In this document: positions 18,008-27,200 of the stretch, piece by piece
Numbering within the stretch: the stretch's first letter is position 1
How the letters are laid out: each line of letters begins with the position of its first letter
DNA from: JANOBD01 sp031411495
Lineage (GTDB): Bacteria > Planctomycetota > Phycisphaerae > Tepidisphaerales > Tepidisphaeraceae
Direction: 5' to 3'
Assembly (NCBI GenBank): GCA_031411495.1
Contig: JANOBD010000219.1
Coordinates: forward strand, 1 to 64,000
Length of the DNA stretch: 64,000 nucleotides
Made by a program: the position numbers and the translations under genes
Notes under the pieces: generated by a model
The model's input: only the letters and a program-made list of their open reading frames with translations
Told to the model about the DNA's origin: nothing
Databases searched by the model: none

Positions 18008-18975
18008 AGCGTTTCGCCCTGGTCGTCCTCCGCTCGCCGGTGTTGATCGCGTTCGTCTTGCTCGTGATCGCATACACCGTTGGATCGGTGCGTTCCCCCG
18101 AGTTCTTCGGCATCGGTTATGTGCTGGAGCGGTCATCGGACCTCATGCCCATCGCGCTCCTCGCGCTGGCAATGACATTTATCATCATTGCCGGGCAGAT
18201 CGATCTCTCGGTGGGATCGGGCGCGGTGCTCGTGATGGTGTTAACGGCATTACTCCATCACGATGCGAATGTGCCGATGAGCGCGCTTCTGGTGATCGCG
18301 CCGTTGATCGGAGCGCTGCTGGGGTTCGCCAACGGGCTGTTCGTTACCCGCCTTCGCGTGCCGCCGCTCGTCGTTACGCTGGGTACGCTCGCGCTTTATC
18401 GCGGCCTGGCGATGGTGATGATGGGCGAGCAATCGATCGGCAAGTTTCCAGCGTGGTTCGTCGGGCTCGACATGCGGCAGATCTTTGGCCTGCCGTGTGT
18501 ACCCGTGTTGATTTTCTTCTCCTTCGCGTTGGTCGCCGGCATCGTGTTGCACCTCACGACCTTCGGCCGGCGCGTCTACGCAATCGGCACGAGCGAATCC
18601 ACTTCGCGCTACGCGGGAGTCCGTACCGACCGGATCAAACTGATCCTCTTCACGCTTGCGGGCTTCGCGATGGGATTGGCAGCGCTGATGCAGATGTCGA
18701 TCATCACCACGGCCAGCTACAAGCATTTTAACGGCGCAGAACTGACGGCGATTACCGCTGTCGTTCTCGGCGGAACGAGCATCAAAGGCGGCCGCGGCAG
18801 CATCCTCGGTACCGTGCTTGCCATTCTCTTGCTCGCGGTCGTCGGCACGGTGATGGGCGTCGAGAATGTCCGCGCCGAGAACCAACTCGCGATTACCGGT
18901 ACGATGCTGATCGCGGCAGTCGTTGTGAACGAACTGCTTGCGCGGCTCAGTCGCCGCAGTGGACGAACAACGTAG
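18004..18975 (+). CDS. Sugar ABC transporter permease (CUT2, RhaQ/RbsC-like)
   Basis: A 323-residue polytopic membrane protein starting at GTG within a GTGA overlap with the fused ATPase-permease, which signals tight coupling. It carries the family motifs GQIDLSVGSGAVLVMV and VTLGTLALYRGLAMVM, and AVVLGGTSIKGGRGSILGT near the C-terminus. About eight to ten hydrophobic segments are visible. It should form the transmembrane pore as a heterodimer with the permease half of the preceding protein. Substrate is inferred from the binding protein gene that follows. Confidence 0.92.
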   Translation: MKRFALVVLRSPVLIAFVLLVIAYTVGSVRSPEFFGIGYVLERSSDLMPIALLALAMTFIIIAGQIDLSVGSGAVLVMVLTALLHHDANVPMSALLVIAPLIGALLGFANGLFVTRLRVPPLVVTLGTLALYRGLAMVMMGEQSIGKFPAWFVGLDMRQIFGLPCVPVLIFFSFALVAGIVLHLTTFGRRVYAIGTSESTSRYAGVRTDRIKLILFTLAGFAMGLAALMQMSIITTASYKHFNGAELTAITAVVLGGTSIKGGRGSILGTVLAILLLAVVGTVMGVENVRAENQLAITGTMLIAAVVVNELLARLSRRSGRTT

Positions 18976-19002
18976 ACCGATCAATTCGACGGAGGAAACT
19001 TC

Positions 19003-20034
19003 ATGCGTCTGGCATCCTTACTGATTCTGACCGCGAGCGCAGCCCTGTTTGCAGGCTGCGATCAATCGACATCCGCTCCGACGCCTGCGGCAACATCCGA
19101 CGCGGCGAAGTCGGGCGTTCTGGTTTACATCCCGAAGAACACCGGCAACCCGTATTTTGAATCGCTCATCCAGGGCTACACCGACGCGGCCAAGGAGAAC
19201 GGTTTCACCGCGCGCACCCAGGCGCCCGATAACGCCGACGCGACCAGCCAGCTCCGCATCATCAAGGACCAGGTCCAGCAGAAGGTGTCGGCGATCGCCA
19301 TCTCGCCGAACTCGACAGATGCGCTGAACGCAACCTTCGATGAATCGACGAAGAAGGGCGTGCCGATCATCTGTGTCGACTCCGATCTCACCGGCAACGA
19401 GTCACGTCGTGCCGTGGGCGTCCTTACCGCGAATCCGCAGATGGTCGGAGAAGGGCAAATTGAGTTGCTCGGCTCCATGATTGGCTATTCCGGCAAGTTC
19501 GCGATTCTCAGCGCCACGACGGACGCACCGAACCAGAACGCCTGGATCGAGGTGATGAAGAAAACCCTCGCTGAGAATCCGAAATACAAGGCGATGGAAC
19601 TCGTCGAGATCGTCTACGGCAACGATGAGCCACAAAAGAGCATTACCGAAGCAGAAGCACTGCTCACGAAGTACCCCGATCTCAAGGGCATCATCGCGCC
19701 AACCACGGTGGGCATCCGCAGTGCGGCACAGGTGGTGGAGAACGCAAAGAAGGCAGACACCATCGTCGTCACCGGCCTCGGCCTGCCAAGCGAGATGCGC
19801 AGTTTCGTGAAGAACGGAACGGTCAAGGCGTTCGCGCTCTGGAGCCCGTACGACGAAGGTTATCTCGCCGGCCAGATCGCCGGGCAGATCGCCAGGGGAA
19901 CGCTCAAGCCGGCGCCGGGCGTAAAGTTCACCGCTGGCAAGCTCGGCGAGCGCGAGTTCGGCCCGAACACGGTGGTCATCACGGGCCCGCCGACGGTGTT
20001 CAACAAGGACAACATCGACAACTTCAAGTTCTAA
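19003..20034 (+). CDS. Sugar-binding lipoprotein of the CUT2 transporter (RhaS-like)
   Basis: A 343-residue lipoprotein: signal peptide with lipobox LFAGC (Cys19), then a short Ser/Thr/Pro-rich linker and a periplasmic-binding fold of the Peripla_BP_4 type (VLVYIPKNTGNPYFESLIQGY near the start). The segment NGTVKAFALWSPYDEGYLAG is close to what I recall of rhamnose-binding RhaS proteins; AI-2 or another sugar is possible. A good GGAGG precedes the ATG. It is the last gene of the operon 15491-20034 and a hairpin follows. No LacI-type regulator or catabolic genes are nearby, so the substrate cannot be fixed from context. Confidence 0.9.
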   Translation: MRLASLLILTASAALFAGCDQSTSAPTPAATSDAAKSGVLVYIPKNTGNPYFESLIQGYTDAAKENGFTARTQAPDNADATSQLRIIKDQVQQKVSAIAISPNSTDALNATFDESTKKGVPIICVDSDLTGNESRRAVGVLTANPQMVGEGQIELLGSMIGYSGKFAILSATTDAPNQNAWIEVMKKTLAENPKYKAMELVEIVYGNDEPQKSITEAEALLTKYPDLKGIIAPTTVGIRSAAQVVENAKKADTIVVTGLGLPSEMRSFVKNGTVKAFALWSPYDEGYLAGQIAGQIARGTLKPAPGVKFTAGKLGEREFGPNTVVITGPPTVFNKDNIDNFKF

Positions 20035-20057
20035 TGAGTGGAAAGCCGCAGGGGAGC

Positions 20058-20091
20058 GTGGAGAGCCGGCGCATAGTCGCCGACTCTCCAC
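20058..20091. terminator. Hairpin between convergent genes, probable bidirectional terminator
   Basis: Stem of 14 positions with one mismatch (GTGGAGAGCCGGCG at 20058-20071 with 20078-20091), loop CATAGT. It sits 23 bases after the stop of the binding protein gene and one base from the stop of the converging gene. There is no long T-run, so efficiency is uncertain. Confidence 0.6.
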
Positions 20092-20092
20092 T

Positions 20093-22315
20093 TCATTTAA
20101 GCACTCGCAGCAGATTGGAGTAGTCGTCCGTCCACAGGGTGTGTCCGTCAGGCTTCAGGTCAGACCAGCCATGAGCGACCAGTTTTGCCGCCAGGATGGG
20201 ATCGCGCGTGTGGACGATCCACGTTGCTGCGGCTCGGCCGGGAAGCTTTTCCACTTCCGGGCTGTGGGCTTCGTCGATGATGAGCGTCATTCCGTTGAGT
20301 GGTGAAGACCCATTGGCGACGACCTGCCGCAGATCGAGATAGTGATTTGAGATGTGGACTGCGAGCGTCCCAGTTGAACCGAGCTTACTCGCATATAGCG
20401 CGAACGCCTCGTGCGTGAGCAGGTGAACGGGTATCGCGTCGCCGCTGAAGGCATCGATTATCAGCAGGTCAAACGCGGCGTCGCTTGCGTTGCGCAGCGT
20501 GAGGCGTGCATCGCCTGCAATCGTCCTTACCTCGGCGCCGCGCGTGCGGGCCTCGCGAAGAAATGAGAAATACGGACTTCTCTCCGCAAGGTCGATGACG
20601 ACCGGGTCGATCTCGAAATAGGTGAGTGATTGCCCGGCGTTGACGTACCCTGCGATGCTGCCTACCCCGAGACCCACGACACCGATACGTGTTGGATGCT
20701 GCTCCACCAGGACCGAGCCGAGTGGCCCGGAGCGGTGATAGTAGGTCAGCGGTTGATCGCTATCGACTGGCCGATGTGTCCCGCTGTCGACGAATTGACG
20801 CCCGTGCAGCGTCGTGCCATGAAAGAGTTCCATCACGTCGCGGCCCGCGACGGTGGCGGCTGTCGCGCGATGAACGCCGAAGAAGCTCCGTCGCACTTCG
20901 ATTGCGCCGAATCCGGCGACGCCCATCGCCAGCAGCGTGCCCGAAAGAGTGGCAGTGGTAAGCCCGAACACGATCGGCCGGCGCCGCGCGATGTAGCAGA
21001 GCAGCATCGGCGCGCCCATCATCAACATGACCCAGTTGGCGTTCAGCCCGAAGCGCAGCCGTCCGTCCTGCGCGGCGTACGTCGTCGCTGCGACGAGCAC
21101 CACCAGGACCATGCCCACATAAAGCCAGTTTGTTCGCTTTGTCGTATCCGACTCCGCGGCCGGAGCTGGGCTGGGCCAACGAATCGCCATAGCGGCGCAC
21201 AGCAGGAGCGCGAACGGGTACTCGGCCGTCGTGCGAAACAGGATCGGTGCGAGGATCGAGTTGAAGATGCCGCCGAGCACGCCACCCACCGCGATCCAAA
21301 GGTAGAACTGTGTGAGGCGATCCTTCGGGGGCCGGCGCCGGTAGAGCTCGCTCAGGCAGCTCGCGGTGAGAAAGAAAAACGTGCCGACGTGCAGGACGAC
21401 GGTCACCGGCACGGACATCGTCGTCCATCCGGCGCCGACAAACACCAGGCACAGCAATGCGAGCCCCGGCGCGAGCGCGTTGCGAATCATTTCCGGCATC
21501 GTCTTGCCGGCGAATGCGATCGAGAAGGCGGCAAGATAAAGGGCCAGCGGCACCACCCATAGAAATGGGACGGCCGCCACGTCGCTCGTCAGGTAAGTGG
21601 TGACGCCGAGCAGATAACTCGATGGAATGGCGCTCAGGAGAATCCACCAGGTCCAGGCGAATCGCGACACGGTGGAGGCTTCCTGTTTCGATTGCGTGGT
21701 AATGCGAGTCGTGGCACGCAAGAGCGCGCCCATCGCCAGTAGCACGGCGACGCCCGAAAGGAGGATCGACCAGATTGTTCGCTGCGCTGCGAGTGTAGTG
21801 AATGGTTCGATTGCCAGGGGGTACGCGATTAGGACGAGCAGGCTCGCGACGTTTCCGATGGAGTAGAGCCGGTAGACGCGGTCGCCGCGTTCGGGATTGA
21901 TTGCCGCATGCCATCGCTGAATGAGCGGCGAAGTGGCGGAGAGAATGCACATGGGCGCGCCGATCGACACCGCAAGAACCTTCAACACATCGATCGCGGG
22001 GTTCGCACTTGCCGCGCTGTTGGTGTCGTGGCGCAGCGCGATGGGGAGAAAGAGTGCCAATGATCCGAGCAGGAAGAGGTGGACGACCGCGTGCGCCCGG
22101 TCGCCGAGCAGTTTCGGGCCCAGGTGCGCCCAGCCGTAGCCGACGAGAAGGCACGTCTGGAAGAAGAGCATGCACGCGGTCCAGACCGCCGGCGCGCCGC
22201 CGAGCGTGGGAAGCAATTCGCGGGCGATGATCGGCTGGATGAGAAAGATCAGGCTCGACGCGCCGAACGCCGAGAGGATGAAGAGCCAGTCGGAATGACG
22301 GCGAACGAGATCCAT
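20093..22315 (-). CDS. Fused polytopic membrane protein/spermidine-synthase-like protein
   Basis: A 740-residue protein. The N-terminal two thirds (to about 480) hold many hydrophobic helices, starting SAFGASSLIFLIQPIIARELLP, with GAPMCILSATSPLIQRW, as in the fused MFS/spermidine synthase family. The C-terminal part has a Rossmann-type methyltransferase-like fold of the spermine synthase family: GVVGLGVGSIAGYVNAGQ (nucleotide-binding loop), YFEIDPVVIDLAE, IAGDARLTL and FDLLIIDAFSGDAIPVHLL. Family members are widespread and mostly uncharacterised; true polyamine synthesis is not proven. It faces the ABC operon and shares the hairpin at 20058-20091. The ATG at 22315 is the only sensible start; its ribosome site is weak. 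Confidence 0.88.
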   Translation of the reverse strand: MDLVRRHSDWLFILSAFGASSLIFLIQPIIARELLPTLGGAPAVWTACMLFFQTCLLVGYGWAHLGPKLLGDRAHAVVHLFLLGSLALFLPIALRHDTNSAASANPAIDVLKVLAVSIGAPMCILSATSPLIQRWHAAINPERGDRVYRLYSIGNVASLLVLIAYPLAIEPFTTLAAQRTIWSILLSGVAVLLAMGALLRATTRITTQSKQEASTVSRFAWTWWILLSAIPSSYLLGVTTYLTSDVAAVPFLWVVPLALYLAAFSIAFAGKTMPEMIRNALAPGLALLCLVFVGAGWTTMSVPVTVVLHVGTFFFLTASCLSELYRRRPPKDRLTQFYLWIAVGGVLGGIFNSILAPILFRTTAEYPFALLLCAAMAIRWPSPAPAAESDTTKRTNWLYVGMVLVVLVAATTYAAQDGRLRFGLNANWVMLMMGAPMLLCYIARRRPIVFGLTTATLSGTLLAMGVAGFGAIEVRRSFFGVHRATAATVAGRDVMELFHGTTLHGRQFVDSGTHRPVDSDQPLTYYHRSGPLGSVLVEQHPTRIGVVGLGVGSIAGYVNAGQSLTYFEIDPVVIDLAERSPYFSFLREARTRGAEVRTIAGDARLTLRNASDAAFDLLIIDAFSGDAIPVHLLTHEAFALYASKLGSTGTLAVHISNHYLDLRQVVANGSSPLNGMTLIIDEAHSPEVEKLPGRAAATWIVHTRDPILAAKLVAHGWSDLKPDGHTLWTDDYSNLLRVLK

Positions 22316-22362
22316 GTGCCGTTCTTATCGGCATTTCCGCGCTGGTTCGTTCGCGTCGAAGG

Positions 22363-22890
22363 TCATCGGCGTCGGCGAATTGTGAGCAGGGCAGACAGTC
22401 CGATCACCGAGGTCGGCTCCGGCGTGGCCCGCATGATGATTGTGCCGGTGGCATCGAAGCGGCCCGATTCGAAGTTGATGCCATAGGTGAGGTCGATCAA
22501 CGTGGGCGATGTCTGGCCGGTAATGTGCACGGTAGCGACCTGTCCGGGTACTGCCGTGCAGTCGGCGGTCAGGACGCCGAGCGAGTTGATCGACGCGGCG
22601 ACGTTGCCGTATGTCGGGTGTTCGGTGACGGGATTGAAGGTAACGCTGGCATCCGGATTCATCGAGCCGGTAAGCACGAGCGGCGTCGGGTTCTGGCCGC
22701 CAAAGACGTTACCGTCGAGGTCCAGCGAAACCTGGACGGCGGGCAGGGCGGTCGTGACGGTTGCCGTGGCGGCACCCGTCGAGTTGAATGTCGTGTTGTG
22801 CCATTGGCCGACATAGTCGATGCTGGCGGCGTTGGCGACAGAGACGACACTGAAGATCAGAGCGACGGCGGAAAAAGCAGGTGGCTTCAT
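22363..22890 (-). CDS. Small exported protein with PEP-CTERM-like tail
   Basis: A 175-residue protein with a clear signal peptide (MKPPAFSAVALIFSVVSVANA) and a C-terminal sorting tail: TPEP, a short hydrophobic stretch (TSVIGLSALLTI) and RRRR. The body is beta-rich, with no recognised domain and no dockerin-like repeats. It should be exported and handled by an exosortase-type system encoded elsewhere. The IS630 element inserted 109 bases upstream of its ATG may have removed or replaced its promoter. Confidence 0.8.
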   Translation of the reverse strand: MKPPAFSAVALIFSVVSVANAASIDYVGQWHNTTFNSTGAATATVTTALPAVQVSLDLDGNVFGGQNPTPLVLTGSMNPDASVTFNPVTEHPTYGNVAASINSLGVLTADCTAVPGQVATVHITGQTSPTLIDLTYGINFESGRFDATGTIIMRATPEPTSVIGLSALLTIRRRR

Positions 22891-23003
22891 CTCTCCCTCT
22901 CGAAAAACGGATGTGTCACGTGTATGCCCATCTCCAGCGGAAACGGAATCGCCGTGAGGGCGTCAAAGGGGTCGAGGTGTTCGCTTATCAGACCTTATAC
23001 GGA

Positions 23004-23639
23004 TCATGGAAGCTGCGCGCGCTCAAGGTAAGGGCATGCACAGACGCGTTTGATGACCTCTTGGGTCAACGCCCGCCATGCTTCGCTACCCGCATCGAGC
23101 AGGTGGTCGTAATCATCGTAGACCCGGTTACTCAGGTAGTGGCTGCGTAGATGATGCCAGAGGTTTTCCACCGGATTGAGTTCTGGTGAGTACGGCGGCA
23201 ACAACAGCACCGTGATGCAGTCCGGCAGTTGCAGTGTCCGACTCCTGTGCCAACCCGCCTGGTCCATGATCAGCACCACGTGCTCGTCGGGCTTTACCTC
23301 CGCGGCCAGCATCTTCAGGAACACGTTGAACGTCGCGGTGTTCACGTTCGGGGCCAGGAGCGCCACCGACTCACCGGTAGAAGGCTCAACGGCCGCGTAC
23401 AGGTAGACCCACTCGTAGCGGGTTTGCTTCACCGCCGTCGGTCGTGAGCCGGTCGGCGCCCACACCTTCGTGAGCGTACCCTGTTGACCCAGGCGGGCCT
23501 CGTCCATGAAGAAGACGCGTGTTTTGCCGCCGTGGGGCGTGATGGCATCACTCACGTTGCGGACAAAAAGGGGGCGTGCTTGAACGCTTCGATCGCCGCC
23601 GGGTCGTTCTTCTCGTGCCGGGGACGCGGGTCCAGGCAC
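23004..23639 (-). CDS. IS630 transposase, C-terminal DDE part (OrfB)
   Basis: The catalytic DDE domain of the transposase: VFFMDEARLGQQG (first Asp), VVLIMDQAGWHRS (second Asp) and LPPYSPELNPVENLWHHLRSHYLSN (Glu), all conserved. The frame is open to 23639 but useful similarity starts only after the shift near 23570, so it is probably made as an OrfA-OrfB fusion by a -1 shift. All catalytic residues are intact, so the element may still be active. Confidence 0.88.
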   Translation of the reverse strand: MPGPASPAREERPGGDRSVQARPLFVRNVSDAITPHGGKTRVFFMDEARLGQQGTLTKVWAPTGSRPTAVKQTRYEWVYLYAAVEPSTGESVALLAPNVNTATFNVFLKMLAAEVKPDEHVVLIMDQAGWHRSRTLQLPDCITVLLLPPYSPELNPVENLWHHLRSHYLSNRVYDDYDHLLDAGSEAWRALTQEVIKRVCACPYLERAQLP

Positions 23640-24061
23640 GAGTAGCCGATGCGTGCCAGCGCGCCATAAATGCTTCCCAGCGTGTGCTTCACGCCGAACT
23701 CCGACTCCAGAATCCGCACCACGTCCTTGCCGCGCAGCGTACAGATGCCACCGTCGGCAGACGTAGGACCGGCATCGAGCCTGGCCTTGAACGCCGCTTC
23801 CTGGTCCTGCGAGAGCCTGGGCGTGCGGCCGGTGCGGGGTTTGGACTGGATCGCCTCGACGCCGCCGTCGCGGTAAGCGTAGGACCAGTCCTGAACGCTG
23901 CGTCGGGCCCGGCCCAGCGCTCGCGCGATGTCCTTGGCGTGGTCGCCAGCGATCGCCAAGAGAACCGCCCGGTAGCGGTCCCGCCGCAGCGCGTTGCGCT
24001 CGGCTGCTAGGCGTGCCCGCAGTTCATCCACATCGCCCGCAGTTCGTTCGACAATCAACAT
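23552..24061 (-). CDS. IS630 transposase, N-terminal part (OrfA)
   Basis: A 169-residue product from the ATG at 24061 (open sequence continues to 24115 but with less plausible residues). It has two helix-turn-helix segments: IAGDHAKDIARALGRARRSVQDW and a winged-helix part (LRGKDVVRILESEFGVKHTLGSIYGALARIGYS), the DNA-binding portion of IS630 transposases. It ends at a TGA (23554-23552) shortly after a C5-T5 run on the coding strand, where the frame moves to the next ORF. Alone it could act as a repressor of transposition. Confidence 0.85.
   Translation of the reverse strand: MLIVERTAGDVDELRARLAAERNALRRDRYRAVLLAIAGDHAKDIARALGRARRSVQDWSYAYRDGGVEAIQSKPRTGRTPRLSQDQEAAFKARLDAGPTSADGGICTLRGKDVVRILESEFGVKHTLGSIYGALARIGYSCLDPRPRHEKNDPAAIEAFKHAPFLSAT
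23565..23574 (-). other. Probable programmed frameshift site in IS630 transposase
   Basis: On the coding strand the sequence reads GCC CCC TTT TTG in the OrfA frame, with runs of five C and five T. A -1 slip gives CGC CCC CTT TTT GTC, which continues into OrfB as RPLFV. Slippage by the ribosome or the polymerase is plausible; a plain inactivating mutation would look the same. Confidence 0.55.
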
Positions 24062-24131
24062 CGGTGCATCATGACAAACCAAAACCAATCGCGCGAATCC
24101 ACCGCGCGCGAACAACAGTCAGGATCCGTAT

Positions 24132-24157
24132 TATTTGATGATTTTGAGCATCAAATA
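24132..24157 (-). terminator. AT-rich hairpin downstream of dnaE2
   Basis: Nine-bp stem TATTTGATG/CATCAAATA (24132-24140 and 24149-24157) with an 8-base loop, 100 bases past the dnaE2 stop and right beside the IS630 end. It could end the imu operon transcript, but the tail is not T-rich. Confidence 0.3.
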
Positions 24158-24260
24158 TCTTGCCATTTCAGGAATCTTCGATGAGGCGCAAGTGGTTTTT
24201 CGGAAAGGAATAAGGGTCTGATTGTCGGGAACTCGCCTTTGTCGGTGTGTTCCCGCCTCA

Positions 24261-27200
24261 CTAGTGGAAGTCGCGCGAGCGGAAGAGCTGGCCGCTCTCG
24301 AGCTCGTTGCCGATGTCGAACATGTGTCGCGCCATCACGTGGATCACCTTGCCATTGCGCTCGACACGGCCTTCGACCAGCAGAATCCGACCGTGCCGCG
24401 CGGCGGCGAGATACTGATCGAAGATCCTGGGTCGCACGATCAGGTTCACGATGCCGGTTTCGTCTTCGAGTGTCATGAAGACGATGCCCGATGCCGTTCC
24501 CGGTCGCTGGCGCAGCAGTACGAGGCCCGCGACTTTCACCCAGCCGACTTTCCGCTTCTCAAGCTGTGCCGACGTGATCACGCCGCGGCGATTGAGTTCA
24601 TCGCGCATGAGCGAGATCGGATGCGCCTTGAGCGAGAGCGAGGTCGTGGCATAGTCGGCCAACACTTCCTGCCCGAGCGACATCGCCGGCAGCTGGTTCG
24701 CTTCGATCGGTGTTGACTCGGGCGTGAGCTGATCGAACAGGTCCATCGGCGTGTCGCTCACCGCGAGCGATTCCCACGTCGCCGCGCGGCGCGAACGCTG
24801 CAACGAGCCGAACGCGTCCGCCTCGGCGAGTGAGTCGATGGCGGCCGAGGAAAGATGGGTGCGGCGGTGGAGTTCTTCGATCGATCGAAACGCCCCGTCG
24901 CGTCGGCGAGATTCGACGAGCTTGGCGATCTCCTCTTTTCGCAGGCCTTTGATGATGCGAAAGCCGAGGCGAACGGCCGGGCCGAGATGGCCCCAGTCGG
25001 ATTTCTGGAGTTGCTGAGAGGCGCTGAGGAAACGCGGGTCGGTGAAGGAGTCGTATTCGATGCGATTCGCCCGTAGGCGATTTCCGGTCCCCTCGCCCCC
25101 GTATTCGGGGATGCGATAGGCGAAGCCTTGTCGCGAGAGGGTTAGGGTGAGGGGGAGAGTGCTCGAAGGGTTCGAGTTGCTTGAGAACGTCGAAGAAGCA
25201 GCTTCGTGAGATTCGACTACCTTTGACCCGCCAGGGGCTACCCCCTCAACCCGGCCTTCTCCCCCGGGTACGGGGGCGAGGGGGATGTCATCCTCCAACC
25301 CGCAATCCCACTCACTGATGTTCACATCCACGCCGCGTACGTCCACGCCGTGCTCGATCGCATCTCGCACGATCTGCGCCGGCGCGTAAAATCCCATCGG
25401 CTGGCTGTTGAGCAACCCCGCACAGAACGCGGCAGGGTAGTAGCGCTTGATCCATGAAGACGCGTACACCAGGTGCGCAAAACTCGCGGCGTGGCTCTCG
25501 GGGAAGCCGTAGCTGCCGAAGCCGCGGAGCTGCAGGCAAAGTTGCTGCGCGAACTCGGACGTGTAACCCTTCTCAATCATCCGCGAGAGGATGCGCGACT
25601 CGAACTTCTCGATGTCGCCTCCTTTTTTCCACGCGGCCATCGCCTTGCGGTAACGGTTGGCTTCATCGCCGGTGAACTCGGCGGCGACCATGACGACGCG
25701 CATCGCCTGTTCCTGGAACAGCGGCACGCCGAGCGTCTTGCCGAGCACGCTGCGGAGTTCTTCACTCGGAAAACTCACCGGCTCGCTCCCGTCGCGCCGG
25801 CGCAGATACGGATGCACCATGTCGCCCTGAATCGGTCCGGGCCGGACAATCGCCACTTCGATCACCAGGTCGTAATAACAGGCCGGCTTCAGGCGTGGCA
25901 GCATCGACATCTGCGCCCGGCTTTCGATCTGAAACACGCCGACGGTGTCTGCGTCCTGGATCATCTCGTACACGTGCGGATCTTCCGGCGGGATCATGTG
26001 CAGTTGGGAGTGGCCGTCTTCGCGTGAGCGGAGTTTCACCATCTCCAGGCACTTGCTGATGCAGGTGAGCATGCCGAGCGCGAGGATGTCGACCTTGAGC
26101 ATGCCGAGCGCATCGATGTCGTCCTTGTCCCACTCGATGACGGTGCGGTCTTCCATCCGCGCATTCTCGATCGGCACGAGTTCGCAGAGCGGCCCGCGCG
26201 TCATCACCATGCCGCCCATGTGCTGGCCGAGGTGGCGCGGGAAACCGAGCAGTTGAGAGGTGAGGTCCATGAGGTGATGGACCTTGCGATCACGTGGGTC
26301 GAGGCCGATGGCGCGGATCTGTTCCGGCGTGATCGTGCCGCGGTGCCACCAGTCGAGTTGCTTGGCGATCGTGTCGACCTGATCCTGCGCGAAACCGAGC
26401 GCCTTGCCCACATCGCGCACCGCCGAGCGGCCGCGATAGCTGATCACCTCGGCCGTCATCCCCGCGCGGTCGCGACCGTACTTGGTGTAGATGTATTGAA
26501 TCACTTCCTCGCGGCGCTCGTGTTCGAAATCGACATCGATGTCCGGCGGCTCATTGCGCGCGGAGGAGACGAACCGCTCGAAGAGCACGTCGATCCGCTC
26601 CGGATCGACGCTGGTGACGCCGATGCAGAAGCAGACTACCGAGTTCGCGGCCGACCCTCGGCCCTGGCAGAGGATGCCGCGCTCGCGGGCAAACTTCACC
26701 AGGTCGTAGACGGTAAGAAAGTACGCTTCGAAGTGGAGCTGCGCGATAAGGGTCAGCTCGTGCTCGATCAGCTTCTTCGTTTTCTCCGGCACCACGCCGT
26801 GATATCGCTCGGCGGCGCCGGCCCAGGTGAGTTCGGTGAGATGCTGAATCGGCGTTGTTCCTGCCGGCACGATCTCGTCGGGATACTCGTACTTGAGCTG
26901 GTCCAGATTGAAGCTGCAGGCGTCGGCGATGTCGATCGTTCGTTCCAGGGCGCGCGGGTGATCGCGCCAGAGGCGCTTCATCTGCTCCGGCGACTTCAAA
27001 TAACGTTCGCCGTTGGGAAAGAGCCGGTATCCGGCTTCCTGGATCGTGCAGCCGTGGCGTGTACAGGTGAGAACATCCTGAAGCGCCCGGCGAGAGGGAT
27101 CGTGATAATGCACGTGATTGGTCGCAACGATCGGCACGCCCGAAGCGCGCGAAAGCGCGGTGAGCTGATCGATTCGCCGTGAGGTGTCGATCGTGAAGTC

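Larger units (their letters stand above)
23000..24128 (-). mobile_element. IS630-family insertion sequence, complete
   Basis: About 1129 bases flanked by TA on each side (22998-22999 and 24129-24130), the usual IS630 target duplication. The ends are short imperfect inverted repeats starting CGGATCNTG (23000-23008 and 24120-24128). It holds two overlapping transposase frames on the complement strand. The stop of the second frame lies inside the left repeat. It sits between the small VPEP protein gene and dnaE2. The ends are read by eye and could shift by a few bases. Confidence 0.8.
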
